Below are positions 1 to 10,180 of a stretch of DNA of 10,274 bases, piece after piece. Within the stretch, counting starts at the first letter, position 1, and each line of letters opens with the position of its first letter. The DNA is taken from positions 1 to 10,274 of the forward strand of contig NZ_JAGLBG010000085.1 in assembly GCF_018260405.1 (NCBI RefSeq), written 5' to 3'. The notes under the pieces are model-generated. The model saw nothing but the letters and a program-made list of their open reading frames with translations, was not told where the DNA came from and searched no databases. Both the position numbers and the translations under genes were made by a program. The DNA is from Deinococcus sp. Lineage in GTDB: Bacteria > Deinococcota > Deinococci > Deinococcales > Deinococcaceae.

Positions 1-119
1 ACAGTAAAAATAGCCAGCCTGCTTACTGGCTACTTATCAAATGTTATGCAGTCTCCGACTTTGCGGTTGCCCTGGGCCTGCCCGTTTCCCAGCTGCGGGC
101 GGAGTCCGGATTAGAATAG
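1..119 (+). pseudogene. Possible C-terminal tail or remnant of a gene
   Basis: The frame ending at the TAG at 117-119 is open back to the window edge. From about base 51 it reads like real protein (FAVALGLPVSQLRAESGLE), with GC-rich codons typical of the genome. The part before base 50 is AT-richer, includes the hairpin at 11-32, and does not look coding. This may be the end of a gene entering from the left or a decayed fragment. I do not recognise the family, and 20 plausible residues is weak evidence. Confidence 0.15.
6..32 (-). terminator. Orphan hairpin with T-tract, intrinsic-terminator-like
   Basis: A perfect 7-bp inverted repeat, TAGCCAG (11-17) and CTGGCTA (26-32), encloses an 8-nt loop. 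Read on the minus strand the stem is followed by five T residues (6-10), the usual form of a rho-independent terminator. On the plus strand only CTTAT follows, so it would work poorly rightward. No minus-strand gene is visible between here and 926, so its source transcript is unknown. It may be bidirectional and serve a gene left of the window. Confidence 0.5.
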
Positions 120-203
120 CAAGAGATTTTTTGCGTCAACAGTTCGTGCCTAAAGTGATGCCTTGGCTTTTCTTGGAGGCTAAAAGGCGCTTAGCTAGGC
201 TGG

Positions 204-926
204 ATGGCTTCAAGTTCTTCCGCAGTAATCTGGCATATAGGTGACCTTCCGGTGCGGATCAGCCGCAGTTCCAGGCGGCGTACCCTGGCTTTTCAGGTGC
301 GCGACGGCGTGGCGACAGTGTATTTGCCGCCGCGCATTTCCGATGAGCAGGCTCGGCAGATCGTGGAAGGCAAACGCGACTGGCTGCGCCAGCATGTCGA
401 GGCGCAGCGCACCCAGCAGGCCCTCTACTCGGCTCTGCGACCAGGCGGTGAGGTGCCTTTTCTGGGCGAAGTGCTGCCGCTCCGGCTGCAACCGGGGCTA
501 CAGGTGCCGACGCGCACTGGCCCGGTGCTGGCGCTGCCCCCGGAAGACTGGCTGGGCCACCTGGAATGGTGGACCCGGCAGGCCGTGCAGGGGCATTACC
601 AGCACCGAGTCGAACACTTCGCTGGGCAGCTTGGGGTAGACGCTAAGGTCCGCCGCGTACTGGTCAGCAGTACCCGTTCTCGCTGGGGTAGTTGCGCTGC
701 TAGCGGGGATATCCGCCTGCACTGGCTTCTCAGCCGCGCCCCCCTCCCCGTGCTGGACTACGTGGCCCTGCATGAGGCCGCCCACCTCCGCGAGATGAAC
801 CACTCACGGCGGTATTGGGCGAACGTGGCGCAGGTCATGCCCGATTTCGAGCTGCACCGCGCCTGGATGCGCGAACATGGGCAGGCGCTAATGCACTCGG
901 CGCAGCCTCTGGCCCCAGCCGATTAA
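204..926 (+). CDS. YgjP/SprT-like (DUF45) zinc metallopeptidase
   Basis: This 240-residue protein belongs to the YgjP-like family (DUF45, COG1451), predicted cytoplasmic metal-dependent hydrolases related to SprT and WLM peptidases. The N-terminal part (residues 14-65) has the family's SRRRTLAFQV and DWLRQH pattern. The family signature WGSC is at 161-164. The zinc site is HEAAH at 190-194, with the third ligand H200 in NHSRRYW. The usual HELxH has Ala in place of Leu here, which leaves the ligands and the catalytic Glu191 intact. Length is normal. The ATG at 204 is the first possible start after an in-frame stop at 192-194. It lacks a well-placed Shine-Dalgarno: GGAGG at 175-179 is too far upstream. 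A GTG at 252, preceded by AGGTGA, is an alternative that would remove 16 non-conserved residues. The substrate is unknown for the family. It is a single gene, convergent with the next. Confidence 0.88.
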   Translation: MASSSSAVIWHIGDLPVRISRSSRRRTLAFQVRDGVATVYLPPRISDEQARQIVEGKRDWLRQHVEAQRTQQALYSALRPGGEVPFLGEVLPLRLQPGLQVPTRTGPVLALPPEDWLGHLEWWTRQAVQGHYQHRVEHFAGQLGVDAKVRRVLVSSTRSRWGSCAASGDIRLHWLLSRAPLPVLDYVALHEAAHLREMNHSRRYWANVAQVMPDFELHRAWMREHGQALMHSAQPLAPAD

Positions 927-940
927 GCGCAAGGCAAAAC

Positions 941-971
941 AGCCCCCGGCCTGCAAATGGAGCGGGGGGCT
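941..971. terminator. GC-rich hairpin between convergent genes
   Basis: AGCCCCC (941-947) pairs with GGGGGCT (965-971), extended inward by GC/GC after one mismatch. It sits 14 bases after the metallopeptidase stop and 17 bases beyond the stop of the minus-strand gene, so it probably ends both transcripts. T-tracts are short: GTTTTG on the minus-strand side and ATT on the plus-strand side. Confidence 0.65.
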
Positions 972-988
972 ATTGGCCTGACTCCGGT

Positions 989-2779
989 TCAGGGCTGATA
1001 GGTCTTAAGCACTCCGCCGTATCCAGGGTTCGGGTGCGTCCGGTAAAACACCAGACTGATCGGCAGGTTGCTGCCGCTGGCCGGAATAAAGTCGATATTG
1101 AGCTGATCCGACAGCGAACGCCACAGCAAGATAGGCTGATTAGGCGAGATGGCGTTACCGCTCTTGGGGAGCTTGATGGCCTGTTTCAGCGGACCGTCCT
1201 CGATATTCATAGCTCCCCGGTACAGACCCCCGCGCGGGCTGAGGGCCACGGCTGTTCCGGCGGCTCCATTGACCTGCAAGTCGTACAGCACGCCGTAATT
1301 ACCGACCAGTCGTTGCGGCTGACCGGTCAGGCGGTCCACGCCCGTAATCACCGGGTCTACCTGACCGTCCCCAATAACAATACGGGCGGGCAGCACACCC
1401 AGATTAACCCGCAGGGAGCGCACGGCGTTGGGAAAGGTGCCGCGCTGATGCCGGGAATCGGGCGGCAGGTAAGGGATCTGCTGCATTGCCAGCTGCGTGG
1501 GCGGCATGGTGTCTTCGAGCATGACGAAAGTCAGTTCGACGCGGCCTGTGGTGTTGATGTCCTGCATAACGTTCACGCCGCTGCCGGGGCTGAGGGTCGG
1601 GCTGGCATAGGCTGCCGCCGTCTGACCGGGAGCCAGGGTCAGGGTCCGCGCCCCGTTGCTGGCAAAGTACTCCAGCAGCGTCACCTGTCCCAGCTGACTT
1701 TCGATGCGGGTGGGCGCCGTTTCGCCCAGGCGTTCCGTCTGAACCTCTACCGGGCGGCTTTCGAGATTGCGGGCCATGACGTACAGCCTTGCAGAACGCC
1801 TCAGGCCGTTCATGTGGTACGCCAGCAGTCGGGCGCGGCCATACACAGTGTCCTGATACAATATGCCGTTCTGGGTGGGGGCCTCCGGGCTGTCGCTGAA
1901 CAGCAGCGGAAAGCTATTACTGTAGCTAGGCTGGGCCAGCACGGCTGGGTAACTCAGCACCAGTGGATCGCTGAAGCTGTCGCCGGGGTCGGAGTATTTC
2001 AGCGCGTAGGTCAGCGGCGTGTCCATCGGGGCGCCTGTGACCTGAATGGTGCGCGTAAACATGGTGCTCTGCAAGTTGCGGGCGTTGATTACCTGATAGC
2101 CGATGGTGTAGGTGCCCGGCTGGAAGAACACGTCCTGTTTGCCAGTCCAGCGCCGCGCCGTGATTTCCGCGCCGTCCGGATCGAAGGGGTACTCGGTGTA
2201 AATCACGCGTTCGCCCGGTGCATACGTGGTCTTGTCGGTAGCGAAGCGGGCCTGGGGAGCCAGTGGGTTGCCGCCGTCCCGCAGCGCCGTGATGGTCAGC
2301 GTGCGGCCAGTCGGATCGCTGGAGAGGTTGGCATTCAGTGCGTCGGCCAGCAGGCGCACGCTGATATACAGGTTGCCGCCGACTGTAACCACGTGACCGG
2401 GCTGCTGGGCCGCGCCCCCAACCGTAGCCGTGTTGCGCTGGGCGTCGATCACGGCCCGCCCCAGCTGAGGCTGACTGGCCGAGCCGCCTACGGGCTGGCC
2501 CAACAGGGCCGCCGTTTCGCGCAGCGGCAGCATAATTCTTCCGTCAACATTGCGCGGAGCGACGTTCAGGGTCACCGCCTCACCGTTGACGTTGGCGGCC
2601 ACCTGGTCGACGGTGACGGTCAACTGTACCGAGCCGATATTCGCCACACTGGCCGCCGCCACAAAGCTGGTCGTACTGGTTATTCCGGCACCTAACAGGA
2701 ACAGGCTAAGCAGCCAGGGCCTGAGCCTCGTTTTAATTTTAAACCCAGCAGTAGATGAAGACAGAGCGGCACTAATCAC
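989..2779 (-). CDS. Exported stalk-domain (Cu-amine-oxidase N-like) protein with PKD-like domain
   Basis: Read from the GTG at 2779 the product is about 596 residues. A secretion signal (TRLRPW, a hydrophobic LLSLFLLGAG run, then small residues to about 44) is followed by a stalk domain of the copper-amine-oxidase N-terminal type: the DGRIMLPLRETAALLG motif near residue 80 and a second LYISVRLLADAL near 140. A PKD/BsuPI-like beta domain follows (about 195-255, YAPGERVIYTEYPFDPDG and FQPGTYTIGYQV). The remaining 340 residues are beta-rich and unrecognised. The frame stays open to an ATG at 2944, but that would place the signal peptide about 70 residues in, and those residues (MCNRCVTLQN onward) look non-coding. 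The GTG at 2779 has a CATACT box six bases upstream, fitting a leaderless start. CTG at 2764 or ATT at 2737 are less likely. The role is probably in the cell envelope; no enzyme motif is visible. The name refers to the fold and does not imply amine oxidase activity. Confidence 0.8.
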   Translation of the reverse strand: MISAALSSSTAGFKIKTRLRPWLLSLFLLGAGITSTTSFVAAASVANIGSVQLTVTVDQVAANVNGEAVTLNVAPRNVDGRIMLPLRETAALLGQPVGGSASQPQLGRAVIDAQRNTATVGGAAQQPGHVVTVGGNLYISVRLLADALNANLSSDPTGRTLTITALRDGGNPLAPQARFATDKTTYAPGERVIYTEYPFDPDGAEITARRWTGKQDVFFQPGTYTIGYQVINARNLQSTMFTRTIQVTGAPMDTPLTYALKYSDPGDSFSDPLVLSYPAVLAQPSYSNSFPLLFSDSPEAPTQNGILYQDTVYGRARLLAYHMNGLRRSARLYVMARNLESRPVEVQTERLGETAPTRIESQLGQVTLLEYFASNGARTLTLAPGQTAAAYASPTLSPGSGVNVMQDINTTGRVELTFVMLEDTMPPTQLAMQQIPYLPPDSRHQRGTFPNAVRSLRVNLGVLPARIVIGDGQVDPVITGVDRLTGQPQRLVGNYGVLYDLQVNGAAGTAVALSPRGGLYRGAMNIEDGPLKQAIKLPKSGNAISPNQPILLWRSLSDQLNIDFIPASGSNLPISLVFYRTHPNPGYGGVLKTYQP

Positions 2780-2785
2780 CTGGGG

Positions 2786-2791
2786 AGTATG
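2786..2791 (-). promoter_or_regulatory. -10-like box for stalk-domain gene (leaderless start)
   Basis: On the minus strand CATACT is followed by exactly six bases and then the GTG at 2779-2777, so transcription would begin at or next to the start codon. No good -35 hexamer is present at 16-18 bp; TTGCAG lies about 21 bp upstream of the box. This site supports choosing 2779 over the upstream ATG. Confidence 0.35.
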
Positions 2792-2989
2792 CCGCGCAAA
2801 GCTGACGCCTGTCTGCAAGTCGGGCGTCCCGAGTTCTTTAAGGGCTTCATGTAGACACAGAGGAACAGCACCGAAACCCAGAGAGCAGGCCAGTGTTAAA
2901 TCTGTTGACGACGTGTTTTGTAGCGTAACGCAGCGGTTGCACATTTCGCCAGCACGCGCCCGTAAAATGATGTATCTCTAAAGATTTGA

Positions 2990-3036
2990 TAAAGGCGGCG
3001 TGGCAGGGCACAATGCCCCCCTTCCGCCTCCACGCC
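2990..3036 (-). terminator. Rho-independent terminator of mqnC
   Basis: GGCGTGG (2997-3003) and CCACGCC (3030-3036) form a 7-bp outer stem. A second small hairpin, GGGCA (3006-3010) with TGCCC (3014-3018), nests inside. Read on the minus strand the stem is followed by GCCTTTATC. It lies about 40 bases past the mqnC stop and insulates the stalk-protein gene. Confidence 0.65.
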
Positions 3037-3075
3037 TGGAACCCGCTTCTCTGCTGCTGACTCTACGGCGCAGCC

Positions 3076-4263
<1,188 letters not shown>

Positions 4264-4269
4264 ACCCGG

Positions 4270-4275
4270 AGCGTA
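4270..4275 (-). promoter_or_regulatory. -10-like box of mqnC (leaderless start)
   Basis: Minus-strand TACGCT is followed by six bases and then the mqnC ATG, the same geometry as at the racemase gene. The -35 region is weak. A perfect inverted repeat, CCCGC TACT GCGGG (4279-4292), lies just upstream in the spacer and could be an operator or simply chance in GC-rich DNA. Confidence 0.4.
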
Positions 4276-4329
4276 GCACCCGCTACTGCGGGCGACCGTG
4301 CCGTGCCCCGGTTTACACGGACTGCCGGG

Positions 4330-4358
4330 TTGAGAGGTTTTGCAGGAGTCCGTATGTT
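4330..4358 (+). promoter_or_regulatory. Helicase promoter, distal candidate
   Basis: TTGAGA (4330-4335), a 17-bp spacer and TATGTT (4353-4358) match the main sigma-factor consensus at five of six and four of six positions. Initiation here would give a 5' leader of about 47 bases. Confidence 0.5.
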
Positions 4359-4373
4359 AGGTGACCTTGGGCG

Positions 4374-4402
4374 CTGTCAGCGTTGCCTGAACGTCCTACA
4401 CT
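4374..4402 (+). promoter_or_regulatory. Helicase promoter, proximal candidate
   Basis: CTGTCA (4374-4379), a 17-bp spacer and TACACT (4397-4402), nine bases before the ATG at 4412. Transcription would begin at or within about three bases of the start codon. The helicase ATG has no Shine-Dalgarno, so a near-leaderless transcript from this site is plausible. Confidence 0.4.
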
Positions 4403-4411
4403 ACGGTTCTG

Positions 4412-7050
<2,639 letters not shown>

Positions 7051-7054
<4 letters not shown>

Positions 7055-7080
7055 CGAGCTGTAGAGATTGTGGCTATACT
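7051..7080 (+). promoter_or_regulatory. tRNA-Gln promoter
   Basis: TTGACG (7051-7056), an 18-bp spacer and TATACT (7075-7080), both five of six to consensus. The -35 box contains the helicase stop codon (TGA, 7052-7054). The predicted start near 7087 gives a leader of about 20 bases to be trimmed by RNase P. Confidence 0.8.
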
Positions 7081-7108
7081 CCATTCCGCCTCAAAACGGG
7101 CCACAGCT

Positions 7109-7182
7109 AGGGATATGGTGTAATGGCAGCACAACGGTTTTTGGAACCGTTTGTCTAGGTTCGAATCCTGGTATCCCTGCCA
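7109..7182 (+). tRNA. tRNA-Gln (anticodon UUG)
   Basis: The 74-nt gene folds as a full cloverleaf. The acceptor stem AGGGATA pairs with TATCCCT (7172-7178), followed by discriminator G73 and an encoded CCA (7180-7182). The anticodon stem ACGGT/ACCGT (7134-7138, 7146-7150) holds the seven-base loop TTTTGGA, with anticodon TTG at 7141-7143. The T-arm GGTTCGAATCC is standard. The weak A1-U72 first pair with G73 is typical of bacterial tRNA-Gln. It reads CAA and, by wobble, CAG codons. Many bacteria, Deinococcus included, make Gln-tRNA partly through amidation of Glu-tRNA(Gln); nothing here shows which route is used. Confidence 0.97.
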
Positions 7183-7186
7183 CGAG

Positions 7187-7222
7187 AACGGTTTTCCAGA
7201 AATGGGAAGCCGTTTTTGTTTT
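7187..7222 (+). terminator. Rho-independent terminator of tRNA-Gln
   Basis: AACGGTTTTCC (7187-7197) pairs over all 11 positions, allowing two G-U pairs, with GGGAAGCCGTT (7204-7214) around a six-base loop. The stem is followed by TTTGTTTT. It starts four bases after the CCA, so the tRNA is a single-gene transcript. Confidence 0.88.
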
Positions 7223-7493
7223 GTGGCAAGTCTGAAAATTATTTCCACTTCGGGCACCTGTCTCGGATACGCGGAACTGTAACCGGAGACCCCTTGCTTT
7301 TATTGTGCTGGACGCTGCGTAAGAAATGAATCATGAACTCAAGCGTCAGAGAACCTGCATAAAATCTACAAACTCAGGTTCTATAGTCATGTTATTGAGC
7401 TGCTCTATTTAGGGCTCACCTTAAGTAGCGACTCTCTCCGCCTGGGCCTGTAACGCCCTCATTGCCCGGCAGATTGAGTAGTGGGTTCTTACC
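7223..7493 (+). promoter_or_regulatory. Intergenic control region of secreted-protein gene
   Basis: No convincing gene lies here. It is AT-richer than its surroundings. The best core-promoter element is TATAGT (7382-7387), five of six to the -10 consensus, without a good -35. A perfect 7-bp inverted repeat, GAACCTG (7351-7357) and CAGGTTC (7375-7381), ends exactly where TATAGT begins and covers the position a -35 would occupy, so it is a candidate operator. TAAAAT (7360-7365) between the arms is another possible -10. If TATAGT is used, the 5' leader is about 110 bases. Confidence 0.35.
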
Positions 7494-7499
7494 AGGAGG
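7494..7499 (+). promoter_or_regulatory. Consensus ribosome binding site fixing start at 7504
   Basis: AGGAGG sits four bases before the ATG at 7504. It is the only perfect Shine-Dalgarno among the window's genes, and it shows that the in-frame ATG at 7462 is not the start. Confidence 0.85.
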
Positions 7500-7503
7500 T
7501 CTT

Positions 7504-8085
7504 ATGACTATTCGCAAGACAAATCTTTTATCCGTGGCTACTGTTCTTACCCTCAGTGTGTTCGGCAGTGCCTTTGCCCAGCAGGCTCCTCAGGCCACTT
7601 ATGTGACCTGCACTCCTCAGCCTATGGGGCAGGCCGATCTCAGTTGCCAGACCGACCGCTCTGCCGAGCAGCGCAATCAGCAGACGGGTGCGGCCCCGGC
7701 CATTCGTGCCCAGTCTATCCGGGTACTCCCTGATCAGCCCCAGGGTGGGAATCAGGCTCCCCAGCCTATGGACCAGGGTCAGAGCGTCAGCCCGGCTCTG
7801 CCCGGCACCCAGCTGGCCCCCTCGCAGTTTGATCCCCGCCAGTACCGTCCACAGTCGGGAGTGGTAAGCCGGGTCGATGTTTACCTCGACGGCTACCTGA
7901 TGATGTCAAATGCCCCCCGCTCGGCGACCCAGGACATCAGACTTACGCGTGGTCAGCACACCCTAATCGTCGTCCCTGCCGGACAGTCCACCAGCAACCC
8001 GCTTCAGCGCCTGCGGTTCAATCAGCCCACGACTAAGGTCTACACCCTCACCTTCGGAAACAACTTCGCCGTTACTTTCCGCTGA
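7504..8085 (+). CDS. Secreted Gln/Pro-rich protein with DUF4397-like C-terminal region
   Basis: The 193-residue product starts with a clear Sec signal peptide: KT at 5-6, a hydrophobic core at 8-20, and AFA before a likely cut at 25/26. The mature start holds two cysteines (C36, C48) that could form a disulfide after export. Residues 50-115 are rich in Gln, Pro and Ala and look like a flexible linker. Residues about 120-193 form a beta-type domain with VDVYLDGYLMMSNAP and RGQHTLIVVPAG, resembling the DUF4397 or PEGA pattern (VDVYxxG ... PAGxxTVxVxPAG). I do not recognise a specific family. It is probably an envelope-associated protein. It ends facing the GNAT gene with 27 bases between stop codons. 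The strong Shine-Dalgarno suggests efficient translation. Confidence 0.8.
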   Translation: MTIRKTNLLSVATVLTLSVFGSAFAQQAPQATYVTCTPQPMGQADLSCQTDRSAEQRNQQTGAAPAIRAQSIRVLPDQPQGGNQAPQPMDQGQSVSPALPGTQLAPSQFDPRQYRPQSGVVSRVDVYLDGYLMMSNAPRSATQDIRLTRGQHTLIVVPAGQSTSNPLQRLRFNQPTTKVYTLTFGNNFAVTFR

Positions 8086-8112
8086 GGCAGCATAGTTCTC
8101 AGCCAAAATAGT

Positions 8113-8943
8113 TCAGAGCTTGAAGGTCACTCTTTCCGGGTGGCCTTTTTCCTGTTGCCGGGTTAGAACATAAAAGGCCTGTTCGCCGGAGCGTGCCAGA
8201 TCGGTAACGGCGTAGCCCAGGGGTGAGGTGTTCAGGTAATGCCCCAGCGCGGTGCGTAGGGCCAGACGCCAGGCCCACTGCGGCCCCGGTTCCAGTGGGT
8301 AGGTCGGCACCTCGATCAGCACTCGCTCAGCCTCCACGTCGAGCCGGGGTTCGGCTGGCAAACCGTGCTCTGTGGTCGCTAGCGCACTTTCACCTTCAGG
8401 CTGGGGCGCGGGCTTGGCGTGGCTGGGCCGGGTCAGGTCCCACTGGATCATCAGGCGGTCTGCGGGAAGGGCCTCGCCGCGCCGGGTGCCCGTCGGATAC
8501 CAGTCGGCGTGATAGCTCACGGCGCTGGCCCCCAGCTTGCCCAGGTTGAGCCGGGCATTCCGGGCGATCAAGGGGTCGAAGGTCCAGGTCATCTGTGTCA
8601 GACCCTGGGCCAGTACCCGTTCGCGCTGCGCCAGCTTGAGGGCCACGGCCATTTCACTTCCGCGCCATTCAGGGTCCACCGCCAGCAGGTGTGAGTGATG
8701 CCACCATTTTCCCCCATGCAGCGCCGGAAAGCCGTATGCCAGTCCGACGGCGGGGGCCGTGTCAGCATCACTGTTTGCCGGATACGCTGCCAGCACGATT
8801 CCCCCGGTCGTGGCACTGATCCGCAGGAGGGTGGCGGGCGTCAGTTCCCGGTCGGTGTAGTTCCAGGCGGCCCGCTGCACCTGTTCCAGTTCCAGCATTT
8901 TCCAGGGGTCGCTCACTTCACGAATCACAAAAGTTCTGTTCAT
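8113..8943 (-). CDS. GNAT N-acyltransferase (COG3375), probable amino acid N-succinyltransferase
   Basis: The 276-residue protein has a GNAT fold in its first 170 residues. The acyl-CoA pyrophosphate loop is DPEWRGSEMAVALK (about 90-103) after the strand SHLLAV, and MTWTFDPLIARNARLNLGKLGA (118-139) is characteristic of COG3375. A variable Pro/Glu-rich stretch (173-200) leads to a C-terminal domain of unknown role (about 200-276). The gene follows the racemase stop after only 11 bases, with GAAGG as Shine-Dalgarno, so the two are co-transcribed. In Geobacillus kaustophilus a GNAT next to an N-succinylamino acid racemase was shown to be a succinyl-CoA:D-amino acid N-succinyltransferase; that activity is inferred here from family and position. 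The last codons overlap an opposing terminator. No strong terminator is visible after its stop; GCTGAG/CTCAGC (8082-8103) is a weak hairpin. Confidence 0.82.
   Translation of the reverse strand: MNRTFVIREVSDPWKMLELEQVQRAAWNYTDRELTPATLLRISATTGGIVLAAYPANSDADTAPAVGLAYGFPALHGGKWWHHSHLLAVDPEWRGSEMAVALKLAQRERVLAQGLTQMTWTFDPLIARNARLNLGKLGASAVSYHADWYPTGTRRGEALPADRLMIQWDLTRPSHAKPAPQPEGESALATTEHGLPAEPRLDVEAERVLIEVPTYPLEPGPQWAWRLALRTALGHYLNTSPLGYAVTDLARSGEQAFYVLTRQQEKGHPERVTFKL
8123..8150 (+). terminator. Terminator of secreted-protein gene, inside GNAT coding sequence
   Basis: AAGGTCAC (8123-8130) pairs with GTGGCCTT (8140-8147) over eight positions including one G-T, around a nine-base loop, and runs into TTTTT (8146-8150) and CC. 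It works only on the plus strand; the minus-strand read has no T-tract after the stem. It overlaps the last 12 codons of the convergent GNAT gene. Confidence 0.7.
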
Positions 8944-8954
8944 GGTAGCGGCCT

Positions 8955-10064
8955 TCAGGCGCGGTGCTCCTCGTGGAGTTCGGTCACAGTCGCCATGAAT
9001 TCGCGGTTCAGGGTGACTCCGGTGCCGGGGCCGGTGGGAACGGGCATGAGACCATCGGTGGCTTCCAGTGGTTCATGAATGATGTCCTGCGCCCAGTAGC
9101 GACTGGCACTACTGGTATCGCCCGGCAGCCTGAAGTTGGGCAGGCTCGACAGATGAATGTTATGTGCCCGGCCAATGCCACTTTCGAGCATCCCCCCGCA
9201 CCACACCGGAACGCTGAAGCTCTGCGCCACATCGTGAACCCGGCGGGCCTCAGCATGTCCTCCCACACGCGCAACTTTGAGATTAATGACGCGACCGGCT
9301 CTTAGCGCCAAACCTTTGCGGGCGTCCTGGGCCGAGGTTACCGATTCGTCGAGGCAAAGCGCAGTGTTCAGGCGGCTTTGCAATTCGGCGTGATCGATCA
9401 GATCGTCCCAGGCCAGCGGCTGCTCGATGTAGGTCAGGGCGTACGCGTCCAGTTCCCTGAGCGACGCCGTATCCGCCAGGGTGTAAGCGCTGTTTGCGTC
9501 CACCGTCAGGCGAATGTCGGGGAACGCTTCACGCACCGCACGAACTGGCTGAACGTCCCAGCCAGGCTTGATCTTCAGCTTGATCCGGCGGTAGCCCTGT
9601 TCGACGTGGCGGCGCACGATGTCTACGGTGGCCGCCTCGTCCGCTTGAATACCCAGGCTCACACCTACTTCGACCTGCTCTTTATAACCACCCAGCAGCC
9701 TGCCTAGCGGTTGCCCGAACTGTCTGGCCCACAGGTCCCACGCGGCCATTTCGACCATTGCGCGGGCCATTCGGTTCCCCCGGAACTGCCCCAGCGCGGC
9801 TTCCAGGGCTTCCGGATTGGCAAACGTCTTGCCCAGAATCCTCGGCAAGAAGGTGTTCCGCAGCAGCTCCAGGGCACCAGCCAGCGTTTCCTCACGGTAC
9901 TCCGGTGCCGGTTCCATCGTTCCCTCGGCCACGCCTTCAAGTCCCTGACCATGTAAAACCAGTAGTGGCACGACTTTCCCGGTCTGTACCCCGAAGCTGG
10001 TCTCAAAACGGAATTTCAGCGGCAGGCGAATGACGATCAGTTCAGCGGCCTCGATTTTCAGCAT
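8955..10064 (-). CDS. N-succinyl/N-acyl amino acid racemase (enolase superfamily, MenC family)
   Basis: The 369-residue cytoplasmic enzyme racemises N-succinyl or N-acetyl amino acids by proton abstraction next to a metal-bound carboxylate. All catalytic parts are present: the KxK motif with K164, metal ligands D189 (TVDAN), E214 (YIEQPL) and D239 (CLDES), and the opposite base K263 (NLKVARVGG). WCGGMLESGIGRAHN (288-302) and the C-terminal PGTGVTL and EEHRA agree with the D. radiodurans enzyme as I remember it (about 375 residues). The frame is open to an ATG at 10238, but MLKIEAAEL at 10064 is the conserved N-terminus and the extra 58 residues look non-coding. Automatic annotation may call it menC; members of this family often have both o-succinylbenzoate synthase and racemase activity. 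The presence of mqnC argues against a menaquinone role. It is the first gene of a two-gene operon. Confidence 0.95.
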   Translation of the reverse strand: MLKIEAAELIVIRLPLKFRFETSFGVQTGKVVPLLVLHGQGLEGVAEGTMEPAPEYREETLAGALELLRNTFLPRILGKTFANPEALEAALGQFRGNRMARAMVEMAAWDLWARQFGQPLGRLLGGYKEQVEVGVSLGIQADEAATVDIVRRHVEQGYRRIKLKIKPGWDVQPVRAVREAFPDIRLTVDANSAYTLADTASLRELDAYALTYIEQPLAWDDLIDHAELQSRLNTALCLDESVTSAQDARKGLALRAGRVINLKVARVGGHAEARRVHDVAQSFSVPVWCGGMLESGIGRAHNIHLSSLPNFRLPGDTSSASRYWAQDIIHEPLEATDGLMPVPTGPGTGVTLNREFMATVTELHEEHRA

Positions 10065-10070
10065 GGTTTC

Positions 10071-10098
10071 AGTATCCGCTATTAGGCGTCTCTTACAA
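10071..10098 (-). promoter_or_regulatory. Racemase-GNAT operon promoter, leaderless
   Basis: On the minus strand TTGTAA (10098-10093), a 16-bp spacer and GATACT (10076-10071) are followed by six bases and the ATG at 10064. The expected transcription start is the A of the start codon. There is no Shine-Dalgarno. The promoter also rules out the upstream ATG at 10238. Confidence 0.65.
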
Positions 10099-10180
10099 GA
10101 CTTGCAGGGAGTGGTCAAAGTGCGCTGGACAGTTCTGGAGCATCCGGGGGAGTGAGCGTGGAGGCGTGGAGGGAGGGGGG

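Noticed and set aside
815..2695. 626-residue plus-strand frame over the stalk-protein gene
   Set aside because: It is an antisense shadow of the minus-strand gene: low-complexity Gly/Gln/His/Arg composition, no domain or ribosome binding site, and it overlaps the metallopeptidase end.
2780..2944. N-terminal extension of the stalk protein from an ATG at 2944
   Set aside because: It would bury the signal peptide about 70 residues in. The added residues look non-coding, and a -10-like box sits next to the GTG at 2779.
7326..7412. 28-codon reading frame in the intergenic region after the tRNA
   Set aside because: No ribosome binding site, no genome-typical codon use, and it crosses the inverted repeat and -10 candidate.
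7462..7503. Longer start for the secreted protein at ATG 7462
   Set aside because: The perfect AGGAGG at 7494-7499 points to ATG 7504, and the signal peptide begins properly there.
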